61,579 nucleotides of DNA from Candidatus Heimdallarchaeota archaeon (GTDB taxonomy: Archaea; Asgardarchaeota; Heimdallarchaeia; Heimdallarchaeales; Heimdallarchaeaceae): assembly GCA_016839875.1 (NCBI GenBank), contig JAEOTK010000291.1:1-61579 (forward strand), given 5' to 3'. Shown here piece by piece: positions 29,540 through 38,932 of the stretch. Within the stretch, counting starts at the first letter, position 1, and each line of letters starts with the position of its first letter. A program made the position numbers and the translations under genes. The notes beneath the pieces were generated by a model. That model had not been told where the DNA came from. It saw nothing but the letters and a program-made list of their open reading frames with translations, and ran no database searches.

Positions 29540-30946
29540 ATGAATGATCTTAGTACAATTCAGGAGAGATTGATAGAGAAGAATCAAATTATTTCTGAAT
29601 ATAGAGTTAAAGGATATTCAATTACTATTTACAAAAAAAACGATTCCATCTTTTACACCGCTAAACCATTGTTTGATTTCAATCAAGACCCACTGTTATT
29701 CACTGAATTGACATCTTTAGTCCATAAGAATAAGGATCGATTAGGAAAAGGAATACTGGGGTTTGATGAACTTGTAGATACTTTAAAATCAATATGTTTA
29801 TGGAAAATACTGGAAATTGAAAACCTACCTATAGATCCAGAGGTTTTCGCTGAATTATTCATTCACAAATTGATTAAGCTTGACAATATAATTTTCTTCT
29901 TTCTTGATGATATGGTTGATGAAGTATATATGGATCAAATGCACGCACCATTATACATTGATCATCAGGAATTTGGAAGGTGCAATACCAATTTTATACT
30001 AGAAGAAGAAGAAATTAAAAGTCTGATAACAAGAATCAAACTAGAACACCCGATATCAATTTCTACGAAAAAACCTTCATTAAAAATCGAATTTCAAACA
30101 AAAGCATTTCATATGAGAATATCGATGGATTTTCCTCCCATATCCCCAAATGGACCTACATTTAATATAAGGAAGTTAAAACGAAATCCATTAACATTGT
30201 TAGATTTAGTAAGATTGAGAAGTTTTCCAACTCAAATTGCAGCTTATTTGGTTGAAGCTATTAAGGAGAGAAAAAACATTACAATTATAGGAGAACCAAG
30301 TTCAGGAAAAACCACTCTTGCTAATGCAGTGGATTTATACACGCCAAAATACTGGAGAAAAGTTGCTGTGGAAGATGCTATTGAATCGATTAGTCAATCA
30401 TCATTAGGATATAAACAATTATCCATTCAAGTAGATTCATTTGAATCAAATAAATCACTACATACTAAAACTACTGAAATTTTGAAACTACTTCACAGAT
30501 CTCCAGATTGGATATATTTAGGAGAAATTCAATCTAGGGAACATACGCAAGCGATGTTCGAAGCTCTAAATGCTGGACTAAGAGGCATTCAAACAGCACA
30601 TGCTGACTCTGTGGAAAAAATCTTTAGAAGATGGAAAAATCTTCATAATATCTCTGAAACAGATTTCATGTCACTTGACATAATAATTATTATGAAAAGA
30701 GTATTATCGGAAAATACGTTTATTCGTGAAATTTCTGAAATATATGAAGTGAATAAAAGTTCAGATGTTAATTTTAATGATAATGATTTTCTTATCAAAA
30801 TATATAGCAGTGAATTCAGAGATAATGGAATCATAGAAAACATCAATTCTAAATCTGTTTTACGCAATAAAATCAAGGAAATAAGAGAGAGGAATATTAC
30901 GTTTTCACAGGAACTGGAAGATGAAAAGAAGATAAAGAAAGTGTAA
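29540..30946 (+). CDS. Type II/IV secretion-family ATPase (TadA/GspE/ArlI-like)
   Basis: The 468-residue motor ATPase of pilus or archaellum-type machines has Walker A GEPSSGKTT near residue 253, a Walker B-like IYLGEIQSREHTQAM, and the histidine segment TAHADSVEKIFRR. The N-terminal domain (about residues 1-240) contains the divergent regulatory region with MHAPLYIDHQEFG. It starts the unit with the two membrane proteins that follow nine bases later. ATP hydrolysis would drive assembly of a pilin-like fibre; the specific appendage is unknown. The C-terminal 60 residues are Asn-rich and variable. Confidence 0.88.
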   Translation: MNDLSTIQERLIEKNQIISEYRVKGYSITIYKKNDSIFYTAKPLFDFNQDPLLFTELTSLVHKNKDRLGKGILGFDELVDTLKSICLWKILEIENLPIDPEVFAELFIHKLIKLDNIIFFFLDDMVDEVYMDQMHAPLYIDHQEFGRCNTNFILEEEEIKSLITRIKLEHPISISTKKPSLKIEFQTKAFHMRISMDFPPISPNGPTFNIRKLKRNPLTLLDLVRLRSFPTQIAAYLVEAIKERKNITIIGEPSSGKTTLANAVDLYTPKYWRKVAVEDAIESISQSSLGYKQLSIQVDSFESNKSLHTKTTEILKLLHRSPDWIYLGEIQSREHTQAMFEALNAGLRGIQTAHADSVEKIFRRWKNLHNISETDFMSLDIIIIMKRVLSENTFIREISEIYEVNKSSDVNFNDNDFLIKIYSSEFRDNGIIENINSKSVLRNKIKEIRERNITFSQELEDEKKIKKV

Positions 30947-30955
30947 GGTGGTAAT

Positions 30956-31750
30956 GTGGAAATAAATAAAGAGAATAATCAAGAATCTAATATTCTACAA
31001 GAATTTCTGTATAAGCTGGTTCTTGGGGGCATTAGAAAACATTCTAACTTTTTTATAACTGATAGAGACTTAATTAAAATAAGACGAATCAGTATTGCGT
31101 CAGTAATTCTATTTCTAGCAGCATCTCTCATATTCTACTTCCTCACAAAAATAAGTATCATAATTGCAATTACTATCGGTTTTGTTGCAGCAATTGCATT
31201 TCTATTTGTCTTTGGAGATTATGTTCGAGCATCTATACTAAAAAGACATCAGGAGTTTGATGAATCTGCTTTTCTCATCTTAAACGCTCTCTCGATTAAT
31301 ATGATTTCTACACAATCTTTCCCACATGCATTGGATTTCTTAGTTACAAATGGTATCCCAAATAGATATTATAATGATTATTTCACAGGAATGATCTACA
31401 ATTTCAATATGGGTGAAGATGAAGATCAGATTATTCAAGAAGGGAAGAAAATTTTTCTTAATAAGAAATATCAAACCGCATTTCAAAACATAAAGAATGA
31501 AGAGAAATTCATAGAATCTGATCCTGACTTCCTATTAAGAGTCAAGAAGGAAATTAAATTAATAGAAGACAACATAGTTATATTTGTAGCGGTTTCTTGT
31601 TTGCTACCTTTAGTTCTAAGTATGGTTCTAGCCCTCATAGTCCCACCAGGATCACCAACGATTTTTGTGTTTCCCCTATTATACGCTTTGTTCGGAATAT
31701 TCACTCTGAGATTTGTTCAAAATAAAAGTATGAGGGAGTTAAATGGTTAA
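30956..31750 (+). CDS. TadC/ArlJ-like membrane protein, first half
   Basis: The 264-residue protein has hydrophobic segments near residues 47-62, 68-89, 200-224 and 232-253. The cytoplasmic loop has DESAFLILNALSINMISTQ, a T2SS-F-like pattern in which paired helices follow a membrane segment. It begins with GTG after AAGGTGGTAAT and directly follows the secretion ATPase. It is only about half the length of a full ArlJ platform protein, so it probably pairs with the next gene. Its end overlaps the next start by eight bases. Confidence 0.8.
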   Translation: MEINKENNQESNILQEFLYKLVLGGIRKHSNFFITDRDLIKIRRISIASVILFLAASLIFYFLTKISIIIAITIGFVAAIAFLFVFGDYVRASILKRHQEFDESAFLILNALSINMISTQSFPHALDFLVTNGIPNRYYNDYFTGMIYNFNMGEDEDQIIQEGKKIFLNKKYQTAFQNIKNEEKFIESDPDFLLRVKKEIKLIEDNIVIFVAVSCLLPLVLSMVLALIVPPGSPTIFVFPLLYALFGIFTLRFVQNKSMRELNG

Positions 31751-32363
31751 ACTAGAATGTCATGATCATGTATTCTTGGATGAGATTGCTTTCCAAATAG
31801 AGAATGGTGAGAATCTTGAACGAGCCCTATTTCAAATTGAAAACATACCCTCGGACCTTCTAGTAAGGTTACAGTTAGGAGAAGAGTTGATAGATGTATT
31901 ATCTTCTCTAGAATTTGATGATCCTTCCATCATTAATTTATTTACATCACTAAACTTTGCAGAATCTTCTGAAATGCTGAATCGAGTCAAGACTACATCC
32001 AAACTCATGAAAATGAGAGAAGAAACACTAAAAGAAAAAGAAAATACCTTGAAGATACATCAAAGAAGACTGAGAATAATTCGATTTGTAACAATGATTA
32101 CAATAGCTATAATGGGAGGATTTTCACCTTTATTTTCTAACCTTTATTCTTTTATAAACACAGGAGAATTCATGAGTTCCTTCTCTATATTGTCTAATCT
32201 TTCAATTTCCTTTCTTTTCATTAATCTCTTAAATAACTATTTTCTTCTGAAAATGAGTAATGAAAATAAGATTACTGCTAGAATAGTATTTGTTCTTGTT
32301 ATTCATATTATAATAGTAATAACGATAAGAATCTTCTTTTCTAATTTCGTTATATTCAGTTAA
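31743..32363 (+). CDS. TadC/ArlJ-like membrane protein, second half
   Basis: The 206-residue protein overlaps the preceding gene by eight bases. An N-terminal cytoplasmic helical region (FLDEIAFQIENGENLERALFQ) resembles the T2SS-F helices, followed by a charged coiled stretch (KMREETLKEKENTLKIHQRR) and three hydrophobic segments near residues 113-133, 146-166 and 178-204. Together with the upstream gene it could supply the platform of a pilus-type machine. This split into two short proteins is a TadB/TadC-like arrangement. No function beyond that can be read. Confidence 0.75.
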   Translation: MVKLECHDHVFLDEIAFQIENGENLERALFQIENIPSDLLVRLQLGEELIDVLSSLEFDDPSIINLFTSLNFAESSEMLNRVKTTSKLMKMREETLKEKENTLKIHQRRLRIIRFVTMITIAIMGGFSPLFSNLYSFINTGEFMSSFSILSNLSISFLFINLLNNYFLLKMSNENKITARIVFVLVIHIIIVITIRIFFSNFVIFS

Positions 32364-32406
32364 GAACTAAATCCTATAGAAAAAAGAAAAATAGAAAAAA
32401 TATAAC

Positions 32407-33438
32407 TCAAGAGAAGCTAGAAGACAATCGTTCGCTTACTTCACTGATAATACTATCAAAATCATATGAGAACATAAATTCTGCATGATCTCTAATTGTG
32501 AATTCAGCTACATTGGTTGATTGTGCTACTAACTTCTGAGTTAATGCAGAAGAACTACCTAGTTTTCTAGAAAGTAGTTTATCTGCCACATATGCAGAAG
32601 CAGCAGAAAGAGGATAAGGTCGTCTTCCCCCACGATCAGGATAAGGAATACTTTCAAGTATTCGTAAACATAACAACTGAAGAATTTTCTCATAAACATA
32701 TACATCTATAGAGTATTTTTTCTCAATTCTTTCTTTGATTGTAGGACAGTGAGTAATAAGAGAGCAAATTCTAAATATGTATTCCTCGCTTCTCCTCACA
32801 TTTGTCAAAGTTGACTTAATATTAAGATCCTGCATTAAACTTAGTAGATTTTTACCCAAAACCCTATGTCCGAGTCCTCTATATGTTTCTACAATTTCTT
32901 TGAGTGTAATAGGACAATTATGTCTAGATTCACGAACCCCAATAAGCAAAGCCATAGCCGAGAGCAATACATGATTGGTTATTTTTTTACTATGTTCTTT
33001 CTTATATTTGTGATATAGAAAGAGAGTTCGATCTCGAATCTTGTTTGGAACCTGAAGGCGTGAAAAAACCTCGTTCATTATTTTTAATGTTCTATAGTCT
33101 GTTTCTTTTCCTTTAATAGCACCCGGAATATGATAATAATTCTTGAATTTTCTAAATTTGTATTGTAGATTTTCAGCTAATAATGACCCGTTAGCGTCTC
33201 TAAACAGATATTCTTCAACTGCACCTATAGAGGAACCTAGAGAACTTACTACAGTCAAATTGTTGTTTATTGAAGTATACTGTTGGCCTTTTCGTGATTC
33301 ACCTCGAGAAACAGAACCTAATTGAAATGAAGATGATTCAAGCACGGGTTCGTGAACAAGACCACATTTTTGACATACATACATGCCATTTTCTTTGATT
33401 ATTCTACAACTACATTCATCACACGAATGGTTTTCCAT
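32407..33438 (-). CDS. tfb: Transcription initiation factor TFB
   Basis: The 343-residue protein carries the N-terminal zinc ribbon CDECSCRIIKENGMYVCQKCG and two cyclin-like repeats in the rest: one around LSAMALLIGVRESRHN, the second around LSAASAYVADKLLSRK. The C-terminal repeat ends with a recognition helix (VAEFTIRDHAEFMFSY) suited to BRE binding. The B-reader region between ribbon and core (SVSRGESRKG) is short and departs from the usual motif, suggesting a paralogue for special promoters. It is divergent from the large surface protein gene. Confidence 0.85.
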   Translation of the reverse strand: MENHSCDECSCRIIKENGMYVCQKCGLVHEPVLESSSFQLGSVSRGESRKGQQYTSINNNLTVVSSLGSSIGAVEEYLFRDANGSLLAENLQYKFRKFKNYYHIPGAIKGKETDYRTLKIMNEVFSRLQVPNKIRDRTLFLYHKYKKEHSKKITNHVLLSAMALLIGVRESRHNCPITLKEIVETYRGLGHRVLGKNLLSLMQDLNIKSTLTNVRRSEEYIFRICSLITHCPTIKERIEKKYSIDVYVYEKILQLLCLRILESIPYPDRGGRRPYPLSAASAYVADKLLSRKLGSSSALTQKLVAQSTNVAEFTIRDHAEFMFSYDFDSIISEVSERLSSSFS

Positions 33439-33694
33439 CTTACTCAGATAGATTCTCTTATGCGTAACTATTGAAAATTTTTAAGATTCAAATAAAGCTT
33501 CAGCTTCAATTTCATTTAGTTCATTATATTAAAAACCAATCTTTCTTTATACAAAAAGAAAGAAGAGGCAGATGACTGAAAGTATTCTCTACGAATAGCA
33601 TCAGTTTAATAGGGGGCTGAAAGCAAAAGATTCAGAGTTTTTCTGTCAGAAAATTTGTGCTGTTTTTAATATATAATTTAGATATAACAACAAG

Positions 33695-36568
33695 ATGAAA
33701 ACCAAAAGGTTACTTGTACTTGTGATTGTATTATCTATAATAACAACTAACATTCTTGTAGACGAGGGGAAGAGCAATTCTATTTTTAGCAAAGACAATG
33801 GAATAGATTTCACTGAATCAACTGAAATAACAGATAATTCGAAAACGACAGCTACAGAACTGGCAAGTTTTGATACAGATTCAAGAAGAACATTGGCAGG
33901 AGAAGAGGACAACATGTCTCTAATCGAATCGTTTGATAATTTCAATCCAAATGTCAATATTATTGGAGAGTACAAAAGTGAAATAATTGAAGGAAAACTA
34001 GATGATGGCAATTCAAATATTTCTTTACCGGGTAAAGGTCAGTATCAAATTGAGGGGAACTTAACAGAGTTAGGAGTTCAATATATTGAAAACCCTGGAG
34101 CTGAATCGACACAACTATTTTACTCGGAAAATGCTATCCAAGCTGGATTGGAGTTGAATCGTATCAATGACGGGAGAAGTCTAGAAGGGGAGTATGCATG
34201 GAAATTATATTCAAACAACACAGAATCAATGAAATACGCCCTTTATCAAGAAGATATTCCCTTGTATCAGAATGATACAGAAATAAGTTACAGTTATCTT
34301 TTAGAATCTAATTCTAGCTTACAATATATCATAAACTCATCATTAATTTTTGATTTTGTTTTTGATACTTGTAGAATTATGGTTATACATTGGCATTATA
34401 CCAATTTAGAACCTCCATTAATAGGAGATAATACAACAGTACCCTTTGTAGTTTATCGTTTACTAAAAAATAGCAGTTGGGACGATCAATGGAACAACTA
34501 TTCACTTTCCATATTTGATTTATTCTCAATAGATGATCCCTATATTCCCACAACATTGAAATCAGTAGGATTTTACGTAATATCACCTGAAATCTCAGAA
34601 TGTTCCATTTTAATTGATAATTTCAAAATAAGAACATCGTTAGATCCAAATAACGTTAATCTTACTATAAATGACGTTCTAGTTAATTCTATAGGATTAG
34701 GAACAGGTGATTTTGAGATATATCAGGAGATAACAGAAGAAGTTTCAACCTATGAATATAGCTTAGTATGGAATCATAATTCAAGTTATCAAATACTTGG
34801 AAATTATAACATAAGTATAATGGGATCCTCTGAAATTCTTTTTGTAAAGAATGTAACTTTGTTTTCTTCCGATGTCGTAAAATGTGATATAATTGCTTCT
34901 ACAATTTTATCTTCAATTAATTCTTTGAATATAACATATCCTGAGTTTTGGATTCAGGTTGGGCAGATTAGTGGATATGATATAATCGCAAACCAAAGTG
35001 ATGGAAACGGATATACTACATTGATTCTATCAAAAACGGGTGGAGAAACTGGAATATCTTGCAGTTTTGAAATTCCTAACCTTATAACTGATGTAAGTTA
35101 TTCTTCTTTGATTGTATTTGAAACAATAAATGCATCATTTGAGTTAGATACACTACACACCAATTTATCAGTGGGGATTTTCTGGTTTTCTGAAGATAAT
35201 GGCAGCTTTACAACAAATTTAGTAGATAACAACCTAATCTATCAATTTCCTTCTTGGATTCCTGAAGGTACTGTTGATGTAACTTTCATAATATCTGAAG
35301 GGGACAAGATAGGATTTGCAAACTCATCCTTTGTATTGACTAGATATCCTGCAGAAATCATAGTAATTGAAGAAATAATCCTACCAAGATATTCGTTAGT
35401 TCAAATAGAAGTGAACTACACAAGCTTAGTTCAAGGACCATTTATTGAAAATCCTACTATATACGCAATTTTGGATAATGACCAAATTCCCTCTATATTA
35501 CAAAATGGAACATATTACTTCTATATCTCCTCATTTTATCTATCAGAAAGTAATTACTCTCTTGATATATTTGCATATTCAAATTCTCATGCAACAGTAC
35601 AAAAATCAGTAAATCTGTTTATTTATGAGAGCGACATTGAGATAGAATTTGAATGGTTAGAACTAGATGGGATTGCGACATATCAATTGTCGTTCAATAT
35701 AACGTCCAATAATATCCCAGTGGGTTTTGCTCCACTTAGGATCGATATAAATGATGATGAAATCATCACTGGTATAACAAATATCAATGGTGAATATCAA
35801 CATGAACTTACACTTCCGCAACACCATCAGAAAATAAATATTACCTGCAATGTCATGAAAATCTCGACAATCTTAGCTTCCAAATCCTTTGAAATCCTTC
35901 TCGATAACCTCCAAGTGGAGATTTCTAGAAGCAATGTTGAAGCAATTATCTCCGAAAACATGACGTTCAGCTACACTGTTCACTATCCGTCAGAACATAA
36001 TAGATGGTTTGTCTTCACAAATGAAGAAATGTTTCCAATTATTGATGCATACATAGAGACTGAAACTTTAAGGATACCTGTGAGTTGGGACTCAAATGTT
36101 ATTTACTGGGAAATTCAAGTAGATGAAACAGAAAACAACCACAAGCTGATAATAGAAACAGAAGGACCAGTATTATCTACATCTATCGAGGAATTGAATG
36201 GAGAAATAAACGTACACTTTGTTGTTGAAGCAGAAGTAAAGGACTACTTTAACATCTCATTAATCTATTACTTAAATGGAAGTTTTTCAACTTCAAAATA
36301 TCAATGGAAACTGTTTTCCAGTCAGTCTATTGAAGTAACTGCCAATTATGAACTAGAGATAAATAATCTCTATGTAAAACTCTCAGGGATAAATATCAAT
36401 AGAGGTAGCTTCTTGATTCTTGATTTAGTTGGTACTAAGATTTCTAATAATAATGCAATCACAACAATAGTAATACCTCTTGTTTCAAGTTCAGGAGTAT
36501 TGGCAGGAGCTATTACAACAATAGTGAGAATTTATAATAAGAAGAAGGGTATGATATTGGAAATTTAG
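33695..36568 (+). CDS. Large secreted/surface protein with C-terminal anchor
   Basis: The 957-residue protein has an N-terminal signal peptide (KTKRLLVLVIVLSIITTN), a long, Asn/Ser/Thr-rich extracellular region with many N-x-S/T sequons, and a C-terminal transmembrane helix (near residues 925-945) with a short basic tail NKKKG. The region from about residue 110 to 330 is beta-rich and could be a lectin-like fold; repeated Ig-like beta segments follow. The STT3 enzyme at 50307-52580 may glycosylate such proteins. No enzymatic motif is seen. It is divergent from tfb with a TATA-like TTTAATATATAATT about 25 nt upstream of the ATG. Confidence 0.75.
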   Translation: MKTKRLLVLVIVLSIITTNILVDEGKSNSIFSKDNGIDFTESTEITDNSKTTATELASFDTDSRRTLAGEEDNMSLIESFDNFNPNVNIIGEYKSEIIEGKLDDGNSNISLPGKGQYQIEGNLTELGVQYIENPGAESTQLFYSENAIQAGLELNRINDGRSLEGEYAWKLYSNNTESMKYALYQEDIPLYQNDTEISYSYLLESNSSLQYIINSSLIFDFVFDTCRIMVIHWHYTNLEPPLIGDNTTVPFVVYRLLKNSSWDDQWNNYSLSIFDLFSIDDPYIPTTLKSVGFYVISPEISECSILIDNFKIRTSLDPNNVNLTINDVLVNSIGLGTGDFEIYQEITEEVSTYEYSLVWNHNSSYQILGNYNISIMGSSEILFVKNVTLFSSDVVKCDIIASTILSSINSLNITYPEFWIQVGQISGYDIIANQSDGNGYTTLILSKTGGETGISCSFEIPNLITDVSYSSLIVFETINASFELDTLHTNLSVGIFWFSEDNGSFTTNLVDNNLIYQFPSWIPEGTVDVTFIISEGDKIGFANSSFVLTRYPAEIIVIEEIILPRYSLVQIEVNYTSLVQGPFIENPTIYAILDNDQIPSILQNGTYYFYISSFYLSESNYSLDIFAYSNSHATVQKSVNLFIYESDIEIEFEWLELDGIATYQLSFNITSNNIPVGFAPLRIDINDDEIITGITNINGEYQHELTLPQHHQKINITCNVMKISTILASKSFEILLDNLQVEISRSNVEAIISENMTFSYTVHYPSEHNRWFVFTNEEMFPIIDAYIETETLRIPVSWDSNVIYWEIQVDETENNHKLIIETEGPVLSTSIEELNGEINVHFVVEAEVKDYFNISLIYYLNGSFSTSKYQWKLFSSQSIEVTANYELEINNLYVKLSGININRGSFLILDLVGTKISNNNAITTIVIPLVSSSGVLAGAITTIVRIYNKKKGMILEI

Positions 36569-36569
36569 A

Positions 36570-36680
36570 TCAATCTAGTTCTTCTTCTTGACCTATACTA
36601 AATGCGTGATAGAAGAGAGCAAAGATCACAGCTACTATTATTCCAATGATAGTTAATGTTGTAATGATGGTGAAATCCAT
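36570..36680 (-). CDS. Small single-pass membrane protein (possible)
   Basis: A 36-residue peptide reads MDFTIITTLTIIGIIVAVIF, then ALFYHAFSIGQEEELD, giving one transmembrane helix and an acidic tail. It lies between convergent ends, just past the stop of the surface protein on the other strand. It was read directly from the sequence. There is no strong ribosome-binding site, so expression is uncertain. Confidence 0.4.
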   Translation of the reverse strand: MDFTIITTLTIIGIIVAVIFALFYHAFSIGQEEELD

Positions 36681-36790
36681 TTCAATCTGTTGAAGCTGCT
36701 GTATTTTTATTAATAAGCTTTTCGAATAGAAGCTAATAGTTAATTAAAACAAAATTGAATAAATAATAGGAAATAAGAAAAAATGGTTTA

Positions 36791-38917
36791 TTATTCCGAA
36801 TAAATCTGCTTTATCAATCCTTTTGTTGCTTCGTTATATCTTACGCGTTCCATTGTCTTTGCTACTATTTCCAAACTATTCAAAAATTCGTTTTTGGATA
36901 CTTTACCACCAATGAGGAATTCAGAATTAACGAAATCTCTAGTTTTTAGATAAGAATAAGGTGCTTTCACAGAATCGTGTTCTTCAACCATTTTAGCTGC
37001 TATATCTGCAGATATTCCCATTACATTCTCGGCTAGTTTTCCAGCACACAAGACATTTATTTCACCAGTGCCATCATTTGCAACAAAGGTAAATAGAATA
37101 CGATTTACATGTGATTCAACTACACCATGCTCAGCACATAGAAAATCATCATTTTCCTTTTTCACCTTCTTATTACATTCTGGGCATAAGGGATATACAA
37201 ACTGCTTTTCTATTAGCTTCACAACTGTCGCTTGAATCAAGACATCTACACCCTCCTTAATATCTTCAATATCTTGAATTGAAGGAAATTGAACTTCCAT
37301 TTTAGAAACATCAAGACTAGAAACAAAACCCTGAGGGGAGCTGTTACTATTTGCAGATTTTTTTACTATAGTATTCCGTGAGATTTGAAGTTTTATTCCA
37401 TATCCAGAATCTTCTTTTACTTGTGCATTATATAGTTCTATTCCATCTCCTACTTTCAAGTTAGTTAGTTTATTTATGTTATCTCTCCAGCTTGTGATTT
37501 GAATTTCAGATGTACTATCTTCAATTTTCAAGTTCTGTAATCTCACATTTTCATTATCCTTTGTTACAATTTCTTGAATGGGGGATAATTCAGTAATAAT
37601 TCCACTTACATGAACCTCTGTTTGCTCGTTTGTTATTCCAGCGAGTTCTTGAAATTCTATCTGAAATTGCTTAAGGACCTCAGAATCAACTTCTTCTGCA
37701 ATAATTTGCGTTTGATTACCACAATGTATTTCTAATCCAGAATATTTGTTAATTCGAATATAACCATTTAAAATGGATAAAATTTTATCAACATCTTTTT
37801 CGCTAATATCTTGAGTTTTGTCGTCCCACAAAACAATACGCATTATTCCGGTATTATCAGAGATTAGTAAATCCCTTACTCTTCCTGTAGTATCATTTTC
37901 ACGTGAAAACTCATGCAAAGAATTTACATTTAATATTAAGCCCTTTGTAGATACTAATTTGATTGCATCACTAATTTGATCAATTTTTGTAAGTTGTCCC
38001 TCAATTTCTTTAGTAATTCCAATAAATCCTTTTTTTACAACAATATCTTCGACTTGAGTGTTTAATGAAGTACTAGTAAATCGATTTGAATGTAGTTCTA
38101 TAAAACCTTTAATGCCAACTTTTGCAGATAGTCCATTTAACTCAATAATATTTCCTAAATTTACATTTTCTAGTTTGTCCACCTTTTCATTCCAGAAATT
38201 GACATAGATTTCTCCTGTTTCGTCTCCTATAATCAATCCACGTTTTTGTCCCTTTGTACCACTAGATCGTTCAAATTCTAGAATATCATCAATTTGGGTA
38301 ACTTTTCCAATTACAGAAACATCTATTTCATTAGCTGTAACATCAATAATTTTCGTGAACGTTTGTTTCAGTTCAGGAAGATCCTCATCTTTAATTCCCG
38401 ATGGTCGAATTTGTAATTGACTGCGTAATCCTAGATGGAGTTCAATAGAACCATCTCTTCCACTACGAGTATAACCATTAAAAATCCTAATTGGATCTCC
38501 GTTCTTGCAATTACTTTGTAATAGCTCCGATGCTTTTTGATCCCAAAAAACCACTCTTATTTTACTAGTTTTATCTTCGACAAAAGCAGAGAGAAGCAAT
38601 CCTTCATTTCCATCCTTTTTCTTAAATTTAAGCGGATCATATATTCTTAGAATCCTACCTAAGACGTTAACATTAGTGATATCAGCAGCTGCAAGTTGAT
38701 CGATATTCATTAGGGTTTGTACAGGAGTTGAAGGCTCAGAAGAAAGATCAACGCCCATTTCTCTAGCAACAATATGAGCCGCCCCTAGTTCTGTTACAAA
38801 ATCTCCTAATTCATCCATTTTACTATTGATGAGCTGATGGATTTCCTCCTTTCCCAAACCTGCTTCAACAGATATTATTTCAACAATTTCCTTCAATGTG
38901 CGTTGATTATTTGACAT
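36791..38917 (-). CDS. RPA-like single-stranded DNA-binding protein with multiple OB folds
   Basis: The 708-residue protein is built from repeated OB-fold modules: four similar segments each end in an aromatic strand motif (VVFWDQK, YVNFWNEK, RIVLWDDK, QITSWRDN), starting near residues 75, 195, 315 and 440. A fifth module carries a zinc-binding site CPECNKKVKKENDDFLCAEHG near residue 615. This layout matches archaeal replication protein A (euryarchaeal RPA-type). It should coat ssDNA in replication and repair. ATG 38917 is used; an in-frame TTG lies two codons upstream. The gene follows a tandem winged-helix gene with 15 bases between. Confidence 0.9.
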   Translation of the reverse strand: MSNNQRTLKEIVEIISVEAGLGKEEIHQLINSKMDELGDFVTELGAAHIVAREMGVDLSSEPSTPVQTLMNIDQLAAADITNVNVLGRILRIYDPLKFKKKDGNEGLLLSAFVEDKTSKIRVVFWDQKASELLQSNCKNGDPIRIFNGYTRSGRDGSIELHLGLRSQLQIRPSGIKDEDLPELKQTFTKIIDVTANEIDVSVIGKVTQIDDILEFERSSGTKGQKRGLIIGDETGEIYVNFWNEKVDKLENVNLGNIIELNGLSAKVGIKGFIELHSNRFTSTSLNTQVEDIVVKKGFIGITKEIEGQLTKIDQISDAIKLVSTKGLILNVNSLHEFSRENDTTGRVRDLLISDNTGIMRIVLWDDKTQDISEKDVDKILSILNGYIRINKYSGLEIHCGNQTQIIAEEVDSEVLKQFQIEFQELAGITNEQTEVHVSGIITELSPIQEIVTKDNENVRLQNLKIEDSTSEIQITSWRDNINKLTNLKVGDGIELYNAQVKEDSGYGIKLQISRNTIVKKSANSNSSPQGFVSSLDVSKMEVQFPSIQDIEDIKEGVDVLIQATVVKLIEKQFVYPLCPECNKKVKKENDDFLCAEHGVVESHVNRILFTFVANDGTGEINVLCAGKLAENVMGISADIAAKMVEEHDSVKAPYSYLKTRDFVNSEFLIGGKVSKNEFLNSLEIVAKTMERVRYNEATKGLIKQIYSE

Positions 38918-38932
38918 ACACAAACATCCTTT

